Of a stretch of 50,956 bases of DNA, positions 49,001-50,956 are shown piece by piece. The DNA comes from Apostichopus californicus (lineage: Eukaryota > Echinodermata > Holothuroidea > Aspidochirotida > Stichopodidae). Both the position numbers and the translations under genes were made by a program. Where the stretch lies: contig JAIPMN010000620.1 in NCBI GenBank assembly GCA_020650975.1, positions 3,304 through 54,259 on the forward strand, given 5' to 3'. Position 1 is the first letter of the stretch, and each line of letters opens with the position of its first letter. The notes under the pieces were generated by a model. The model saw nothing but the letters and a program-made list of their open reading frames with translations, made no database searches and was not told the DNA's origin.

Positions 49001-50956
49001 TTTCTTTTTGCGCGAGTCTTCACACCCTTTAAACAGTAAAACTAGGTGACAATGTCTTTCACTTTAATGGCAGTGCAAACAATGCTCAGTGACAATGAAC
49101 TTATGCTTAAGCTTACTAGAAAGTAAAAGTTGGTATTTAAGATTGTATGGATTTCCTTCCACTTCATTTGGATAGCTTTGTGCTACACCATTCAGCAGTC
49201 TGAATTGCAACTACTGTTGCATATTATATATTGCATAATTAAATTTAATACTGCCTAGCTGTCTCATAAGTTTCAATTCTGTGTAAAAGTAAGTTGGCCT
49301 GACATTTCGATCCTAGCAGGATCTTCTTCAAAGGCTAAATGGTCTGTTTACATAGCCCTTACATTTTGCATTGCAAAAACCTTAAAATGTGCTGTAAATT
49401 TTTGTCCAGTACTGAAATATATACAGTAAGGGTAAATATATGTTTAAAATGTGAGTTGTAAGTTGTAGGACATCACATTGTTGAATTGTGATTTTTGTTT
49501 TATTGTCAAAGCACAACACAGCAAGTTATGACTTGCAAAAAAACATGACCAGCAAATTCTGTGACATTTAGTTTCAGACTTGCTCAAGACGTTACTCTTG
49601 CACCTTTAAAGTGGACAACATAAATATTAACTTTCTAATGCATTAATTGTCTCTTGATAACCTAACCTAACCCAAAATTAACATTTAGGCCCATGAATAT
49701 TCAGATAGACTATTTATTAAACTTTATTCAGTTCCCAGTGACATCGATACTTCTGTTCGGTTTGAGTAGTCGACTCAGCTACAACCATCCTCTTCAAGAC
49801 GAAATGCTTCTAATCTGGCCTCTCACTAAGCTGTCCTATGATTGCATAATTAGGAGTTGTTACGTACTGATCCCTTGTACAGAGCGGTACCTCTGCCCTG
49901 GTATACATAATGTGTAATTATACATGAACATTGTGTACGTTATACATACAGTACAGAACATACGGAACAAATGAAACTTTTTACCTACAACTTTACGTTT
50001 TACGCTTCTGAAATGGAACTTACCATTCGTAGGTGAGCATCGATATCTATGTGAATTGTTTTGATTTAAACACAGTTACTGACACCTTAATGTTCATAAG
50101 CACAAGTTTTTACTAATTGTCACAGGAATGTGAATGTTCAAACTTCAAACCGTAAACTTATAGTTTTAAAGCAGATAACCCTAAAACTTGTAAACTTGTA
50201 CCATTTACGAAGAAGTGACTGTACGTACACTGTCATTGGTTTTTCATGTGTTGTGTCATTCACCATGCTCTAGGTTTGTTTATTCATGTGTGTATAAAAT
50301 ACAAAGTGTCTATTCTTACGACGAGTCGTAAGAATAATTGCCGATTACGCATGCGCAGTTGCTATTTTACAACCAGGAGTACTATTTTTACGACCATGAG
50401 TAACAATTATTTCCAGTTAGGGTTAGGGTTAGGGATAGGATTAGGGGTTAGGTTTAGAATTACCCCTACTACACGCACAGTTGCTTTATTTACTTTACAG
50501 CGCATGAATTCGCCGATGTCGTAAGAATAGTTTATAGATAATTGTTACGACTAGTCGGAAGAATAGCCACGGCCTATAAAATAACAGCGCTTGTCCAAAG
50601 CCAAAGAGGCCGGGTGCGATCACAGGAGGAACAAATCACACACAGAAGCAATCACAGGAACGAATCGCTCATAGCGTGATGAATAGTAAGGATCAACACA
50701 GCGCATTTGGCAAAGAAAAATTGGTCGATACGCCTTAAAAAAAACTCTAGTGAGGTACCACTGATCAGGAAAAAATGCACCATGGTAAACTGACCTGTAA
50801 AGTAATTTTACATAATGTTGGTATAGGGCTTGTGTGTTACATGAAAAGATATATGACAACTTCATAAAAGGTAAACAAAAGAAAGGATGATAACTTACGT
50901 CTTGCTTTTGCTTAGCTTCCAGTATAAAGAGTTTTGAACTTGGCGTGTCTTCATCC
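21811..50956 (-). CDS. TBC1D1/TBC1D4-like (AS160) Rab GTPase-activating protein, whole gene, 5' end beyond the window
   Basis: Eighteen phase-consistent exons from 38122 to 21811 encode 1161 residues, and one more exon lies at the right edge (50956-50899). Order: C-terminal part of PTB1 and the [20 protein letters not shown] segment, inter-PTB linker, PTB2 ([11 protein letters not shown]), Ser/Pro-rich linker with RRRSKT, a calmodulin-binding-like segment ([13 protein letters not shown]), TBC domain, C-terminal coiled coil. The architecture and motifs are those of vertebrate TBC1D4 and TBC1D1; invertebrates usually have one such gene, so the paralogue label is arbitrary. The family inactivates Rab8/10/14-type GTPases on transport vesicles and is inhibited by Akt/AMPK phosphorylation and 14-3-3 binding. 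Here the IDLGR arginine finger and YCQ glutamine finger are intact, so GAP activity is expected. The middle of PTB1 was not found in the 12.8-kb gap. Confidence 0.93.
22438..22668 (-). CDS. TBC1D exon 17, post-TBC helix and coiled coil
   Basis: Seventy-seven codons, phase 0 at both ends. [20 protein letters not shown] is the strongly conserved segment immediately after the TBC domain in TBC1D1/4, followed by a heptad-like [20 protein letters not shown] region. The acceptor is CCTTTCCAG and the donor CAG|GTAAAT. Confidence 0.92.
22961..23029 (-). mobile_element. tRNA-derived SINE
   Basis: The minus strand reads TAGCTCGGCTGGTAGAGCAC (A box, 22998-23015), then about 25 nt later GATTTGAATCCCAT (B box, 22966-22979) and CTAGCC. 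This is a good pair of polymerase III internal promoter boxes in TBC1D intron sequence, transcribed in the gene's direction. A functional tRNA is unlikely because the anticodon arm does not fold cleanly. Confidence 0.65.
23063..23095 (+). repeat. Poly-G tract
   Basis: A G-dominated run with four or more blocks of at least four G (GGGG, an 11-12 G run, GGGGG) in otherwise AT-rich intron DNA. The plus strand has G-quadruplex potential; the TBC1D transcript carries the C-rich complement. Confidence 0.7.
23583..23752 (-). CDS. TBC1D exon 16, end of the TBC domain
   Basis: Enters with two bases completing Asp and leaves in phase 0. [20 protein letters not shown] is the canonical late TBC-domain helix, followed by [20 protein letters not shown] and ELEKIISQ. 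The acceptor is TTTTCTTAG and the donor CAG|GTTTGT. Confidence 0.93.
23955..24114 (-). CDS. TBC1D exon 15, TBC domain
   Basis: Phase 0 entry, one base left over at the donor. [20 protein letters not shown] and [20 protein letters not shown] are followed by [13 protein letters not shown], the highly conserved APWFLTLF..FPL..V.RVFD block of TBC proteins. The acceptor is TTTATCCAG and the donor TTCG|GTAGGT. Confidence 0.95.
24115..25551. other. TBC1D intron 14
   Basis: No coding sequence or RNA gene is seen. It contains a strongly G-rich tract at 24999-25037 on the plus strand. Frames at 24672-24956 (plus) and 24986-25171 (minus) lack motifs. Confidence 0.4.
25552..25644 (-). CDS. TBC1D exon 14, TBC domain
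   Basis: Thirty-one codons, phase 0 at both ends: [20 protein letters not shown] then [11 protein letters not shown]. The pattern E..AF..L...M...G.R..Y.PDM is diagnostic of the TBC1D1/4 group. The acceptor is TCTTTACAG and the donor CAG|GTAAGG. Confidence 0.94.
26086..26237 (-). CDS. TBC1D exon 13, arginine and glutamine fingers
   Basis: Two bases complete Gly, then CGG (26233-26235) encodes the catalytic arginine of IDLGR-T. The exon continues [20 protein letters not shown] and [20 protein letters not shown], with the glutamine finger CAA at 26122-26124. It ends LLMH at donor CAT|GTAAGT. The TTTGGAACAG acceptor was chosen because it restores the IDLGRT join; the longer open frame upstream of it is intron. 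Confidence 0.93.
26569..26727 (-). CDS. TBC1D exon 12, start of the TBC domain
   Basis: Enters with two bases completing Gly and leaves one base. [20 protein letters not shown] is the first TBC motif (R...W). [19 protein letters not shown] leads to the arginine finger in the next exon. The acceptor is TTCTGTAG and the donor CTTG|GTACGT. Confidence 0.92.
27050..27202 (-). CDS. TBC1D exon 11, pre-TBC region
   Basis: [20 protein letters not shown] and [20 protein letters not shown] end in [10 protein letters not shown], which runs into the TBC domain. The equivalent segment in vertebrate TBC1D4 has the same YEE....C.KEVL..WD pattern. The acceptor is TTAATTTCAG and the donor CAAG|GTAAGT. Confidence 0.9.
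27301..27322 (-). mobile_element. SINE A-box fragment
   Basis: The minus strand reads AATAGCTCAGTTTGTAGAGCAA, a strong tRNA A-box/D-arm signature. No matching B box was found at the expected distance, so this is recorded as a truncated SINE head close to the oppositely oriented fragment at 27371. Confidence 0.4.
27371..27425 (+). mobile_element. Degenerate tRNA-derived SINE head
   Basis: GGCTAGCACAGTTGGTAGGGCA fits a tRNA A box, followed by GATCACTGGTTACAAT, a decayed B box. It is inside a TBC1D intron, antisense to the gene. Confidence 0.45.
28509..28700 (-). CDS. TBC1D exon 10, acidic linker and helix before the TBC domain
   Basis: Enters with two bases completing Asp ([15 protein letters not shown]), leaves one base. 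[20 protein letters not shown] followed by [10 protein letters not shown] matches the (R..LW(K/R)KAI.QQILLLRMEKEN) helix that precedes the TBC domain in TBC1D1/4. The acceptor is TTCACTAG and the donor CAAG|GTTAGA. Confidence 0.92.
28701..30248. other. TBC1D intron 9
   Basis: AT-rich intron without coding sequence. A possible non-autonomous hAT-like element occupies about 29894-30210 and ends only 39 bp from the exon-9 donor. Confidence 0.4.
29894..30210. mobile_element. Possible non-autonomous hAT-like remnant
   Basis: The right end, read on the minus strand, is CAGGGGTTCCCTAACTGGGG followed by TTCATGAACCCC, the style of hAT terminal repeats. The left end CAGAGTGGTCCACAAACCCC is only a weak match and no 8-bp target duplication is obvious. 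The right boundary is better supported than the left. Confidence 0.3.
30249..30388 (-). CDS. TBC1D exon 9, calmodulin-binding-like segment
   Basis: [20 protein letters not shown] is followed by [20 protein letters not shown]. The latter resembles the TBC1D4 calmodulin-binding/RRISWRQ-type segment: basic, amphipathic, with bulky anchors F and I/F. RRMS is also a basophilic kinase-type motif. One base enters to complete Arg and one base leaves. The acceptor is AACCACAG and the donor ACGG|GTAAGA. Confidence 0.92.
30850..31150. repeat. Diverged direct duplication in TBC1D intron 8
   Basis: A block beginning near 30851 (ACAACCAAACCATAAACATG, then TTCTTCACTGCCATTACAG and a CTCTTGATGGAGGG stretch) is repeated from about 31030 (ATGATCAAACCATACACATA, TTATTCACTGCAATTG, ATATCTTGAGGAGGGG). 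The period is about 176 bp. The second copy ends in a G-rich tract. Confidence 0.55.
31239..31654 (-). CDS. TBC1D exon 8, Ser/Pro-rich linker with RRRSKT site
   Basis: One hundred thirty-eight codons plus two bases. The translation is Ser/Thr/Pro-rich ([18 protein letters not shown] at the start, several SPL/SPM/TPP motifs) and ends [22 protein letters not shown] at 31385-31402 satisfies RxRxxT and aligns with the RRRAHT/RRRANT Akt sites of vertebrate TBC1D4/TBC1D1. The acceptor is TTATTTTCAG and the donor AAAAG|GTAAAT. The region is expected to be disordered. Confidence 0.9.
31655..32612. other. TBC1D intron 7
   Basis: Contains a two-copy direct repeat at 32118-32394 and a G-rich run near 32490-32515. 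No gene is recognised. Confidence 0.4.
32118..32394. repeat. Direct repeat, about 75-bp copies 206 bp apart
   Basis: GACATACCTTAGATCACAAC from 32121 and GACATACCATAGATCACAAC from 32327 both continue with ACTGTCTGRATAGAACAGTT, CACTTAAACTATCAACA and AATAAGGTACACACAAGG. The spacer contains TGTGTTCCCGTTCCGAGC and a G-rich patch. This could be an LTR-like or foldback remnant, but no further transposon hallmark is visible. Confidence 0.75.
32613..32735 (-). CDS. TBC1D exon 7, basic/Ser-Pro linker
   Basis: Forty-one codons, phase 0 at both ends: [20 protein letters not shown] then [20 protein letters not shown] and E. Low-complexity linker between PTB2 and the TBC domain. The acceptor is ATCAACAG and the donor GAA|GTGAGT. 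Identified by phase, splice sites and context, since linkers are poorly conserved. Confidence 0.82.
33274..33366 (-). CDS. TBC1D exon 6, short linker exon
   Basis: Thirty-one codons, phase 0 at both ends: [20 protein letters not shown] then [11 protein letters not shown]. The acceptor is TTTTTTACTTAG and the donor AGG|GTAAGT. The frame is only kept if this exon is read exactly here. A phase-0 exon of this kind is a natural cassette, so alternative inclusion is possible. Confidence 0.82.
33367..34197. other. TBC1D intron 5
   Basis: AT-rich intron. A minus-strand frame at 33459-33701 has no splice sites or motif. Nothing else is recognised. Confidence 0.4.
34198..34344 (-). CDS. TBC1D exon 5, helical segment after PTB2
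   Basis: Forty-nine codons, phase 0 at both ends. [20 protein letters not shown] and [20 protein letters not shown] continue the helical region after PTB2. The acceptor is TTTCTGTTTCTAG and the donor CAG|GTAATT. The Q-rich helix and the following NESVQNTQ are specific to this lineage as far as can be seen. Confidence 0.86.
34823..34914 (-). CDS. TBC1D exon 4
   Basis: Two bases complete Asp, then [20 protein letters not shown] and [10 protein letters not shown]; phase 0 at the donor AGA|GTAAGT. It resembles the helix after PTB2 in TBC1D1/4. The acceptor is TTTTCCTTCAG. Confidence 0.86.
35168..35291 (-). CDS. TBC1D exon 3, end of PTB2
   Basis: [20 protein letters not shown] is the C-terminal alpha helix of the PTB fold, followed by [20 protein letters not shown]. 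The acceptor is GCTCTTTCAG, phase 0; one base is left at the donor AAAG|GTCAGT. The C..C..CP pattern after the helix is a visible cysteine cluster. Confidence 0.9.
35292..36695. other. TBC1D intron 2
   Basis: No gene seen. A locally GC-richer patch at 35980-36105 has several GATC-centred inverted motifs and ends TGTGAACAGGGCTT, which looks like a transposon remnant. A C-rich tract sits at 36488-36525. Confidence 0.4.
35980..36112. repeat. GC-rich foldback-like patch
   Basis: GGATCCTACC, GGGATCATC-like and GGGTCTGATCC motifs on one side recur in inverted form as GGGTCAGATCC and GCGATCTTGAGGGC on the other. The right end reads AAGCCCTGTTCACATCTGAG on the minus strand, typical of short DNA-element ends. 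Compositionally distinct from its flanks; identity unproven. Confidence 0.35.
36696..36797 (-). CDS. TBC1D exon 2, PTB2 core
   Basis: Thirty-four codons, phase 0 at both ends: [20 protein letters not shown] then [14 protein letters not shown]. The FGFICRE and CYVF segments are the most diagnostic strands of PTB2 in the TBC1D1/4 family. The acceptor is TTCTTCTATAG and the donor ACA|GTAGGT. Confidence 0.95.
37430..38122 (-). CDS. TBC1D large exon 1 (numbering from 38122), PTB1 end, linker, PTB2 start
   Basis: Two hundred thirty-one codons, phase 0 at both ends. [17 protein letters not shown] is the last helix of PTB1. [20 protein letters not shown] and [19 protein letters not shown] match the strongly conserved TBC1D1/4 block. 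A Ser-rich inter-PTB linker follows with RERAGS (37658-37675) and LRRQDT (37577-37594) kinase-type motifs. [20 protein letters not shown] then [10 protein letters not shown] is the first half of PTB2. The acceptor is TATCATTTCAG and the donor CAG|GTAAGT. The open frame upstream of the acceptor is intronic. Confidence 0.95.
38845..38905 (+). mobile_element. Very degenerate tRNA-like SINE head
   Basis: TATGGCACAGCTGATAAACC resembles an A box and TTTGTGGTTGCACTCTGTCC a decayed B box at suitable spacing. Both boxes have mismatches, so the call is weak. Confidence 0.25.
43748..43966. repeat. Minisatellite with nested TATCAGTCCCC motif
   Basis: Units of about 37-50 bp built from TATCAGTCCCC, CCCAACCAGGGAATCATT and TATCAGTCCCC recur five to six times, with deletions such as CCCTGCCAAGGAATC. 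Two plus-strand frames stay open through it (Ser-Pro-rich peptides such as [16 protein letters not shown]), a by-product of the repeat. Confidence 0.88.
46380..46420. repeat. ATTGAA-type microsatellite
   Basis: ATTGAAATTG is repeated three times with GAT/GATA linkers. Short, simple, intronic. Confidence 0.7.
49295..49337 (-). repeat. Dispersed hairpin-forming repeat, copy 2
   Basis: On the minus strand the core is AGCCTTTGAAGAAGATCCTG then CTAGGATCGAAATGTCAGGC. It contains a perfect inner hairpin GATCC-TGCTA-GGATC and outer arms GCCTYTGA/TCAGGC. It matches the copy at 14712-14754, which has a mutated inner arm. Confidence 0.65.
50308..50568. mobile_element. MITE-like element with palindromic ends and telomeric core
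   Basis: Left end CTATTCTTACGACGAGTCGT then AAGAATAATTG; the right end read on the minus strand is CTATTCTTCCGACTAGTCGT then AACAATTATC, giving imperfect terminal inverted repeats of about 30 bp that are themselves palindromes. A further GTCGTAAGAATAG lies inside the right end. A TTAGGG array sits in the middle. No target duplication is obvious and there is no transposase, so it would be non-autonomous. Confidence 0.6.
50417..50454 (+). repeat. Interstitial telomere-type repeat
   Basis: GTTAGGGTTAGGGTTAGGGA is followed by degenerate TAGGATTAGGGGTTAGG. Three perfect TTAGGG units plus decayed ones match the common animal telomere repeat. It is located inside the inverted-repeat element rather than at a chromosome end. 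Confidence 0.8.
50899..50956 (-). CDS. TBC1D PTB1 exon, cut by the window edge
   Basis: The last 58 nt of an exon: one base then 19 codons, [19 protein letters not shown], at a strong donor GAC|GTAAGT, phase 0. [12 protein letters not shown] parallels the VFIFEHKAQ-type strand of PTB1 in TBC1D1/4. The strand, donor phase and domain position fit gene 2, but the join to 38122 is incomplete. The start codon and the rest of PTB1 lie outside the window. Confidence 0.65.

Larger units (their letters stand above)
38123..50898. other. Large TBC1D intron or introns, missing PTB1 exon
   Basis: Between the edge exon (ending KQKQD) and the 38122 exon (starting IGRIQD), the PTB1 fold requires roughly 35-45 more residues. 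I searched the minus strand for FAYL- and CHVF-like coding and found no convincing exon. Contents recognised: a weak SINE at about 38845-38905, a minisatellite at 43748-43966, an ATTGAA microsatellite at 46380-46420, a 16-bp palindrome at 47551, a hairpin repeat at 49295-49337 and a MITE-like element at 50308-50568. Confidence 0.5.

Noticed and set aside
50620..50865. Minus-strand open frame with an acceptor-like TTACTTTACAG at its middle
   Set aside because: Joined in phase 0 it meets a stop after nine codons, and no frame resembles PTB1.
1..50956. CRISPR arrays, bacterial operons, prophage or multi-gene defence systems
   Set aside because: The window is animal genomic DNA with spliced genes; the repeats lack CRISPR-like regular spacers and no associated genes exist.

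Overview
The window is AT-rich animal DNA: intron-rich genes with GT-AG splice sites, tRNA-derived SINE fragments, short poly-G/poly-C tracts, small DNA-transposon remnants and TTAGGG-type telomeric units. Protein matches and gene structure suggest a marine invertebrate, probably a non-vertebrate deuterostome such as an echinoderm; the species call is an inference of low certainty. Two protein-coding genes are supported, both on the minus strand.

Gene 1 (about 0.9-15.5 kb) is a secreted/lysosomal glycoside hydrolase family 27 enzyme, closest to alpha-N-acetylgalactosaminidase (NAGA). Seven coding exons with matching phases give a protein of about 410 residues with a signal peptide, the substrate Asp pair, the nucleophile Asp and the acid/base Asp. 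A second, equally open GH27 C-terminal exon lies 4.6 kb further downstream (928-1200). Its phase-0 acceptor could replace the proximal last exon, and no second set of catalytic exons was seen. Exon 6 begins inside a decayed tandem array that has copied its own 3' splice site.

15.5-21.8 kb is intergenic: a SINE, an imperfect hairpin and an RFX X-box-like site, with no convincing gene.

Gene 2 (21.8 kb to beyond the right edge) is a TBC1D1/TBC1D4 (AS160) type Rab GTPase-activating protein. Eighteen contiguous exons (38122 down to 21811) encode 1161 residues: the end of PTB1, the inter-PTB linker, PTB2, a Ser/Pro-rich linker with a basophilic RRRSKT site, a calmodulin-binding-like segment, a complete TBC domain with arginine and glutamine fingers, and a C-terminal coiled coil. 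A further PTB1 exon sits at the right edge (50899-50956). The 12.8 kb between it and the 38-kb exon should hold the middle of PTB1, but I could not identify that exon; two possible alternative first exons are noted instead.

The genes share no obvious pathway: one is a lysosomal hydrolase, the other an insulin/AMPK-responsive regulator of Rab-dependent vesicle traffic. I see no CRISPR array, operon or other multi-gene system. The most unusual items are the two GH27 terminal exons, the splice-site tandem array, a MITE-like element carrying telomeric repeats, and two copies of a conserved hairpin-forming repeat.
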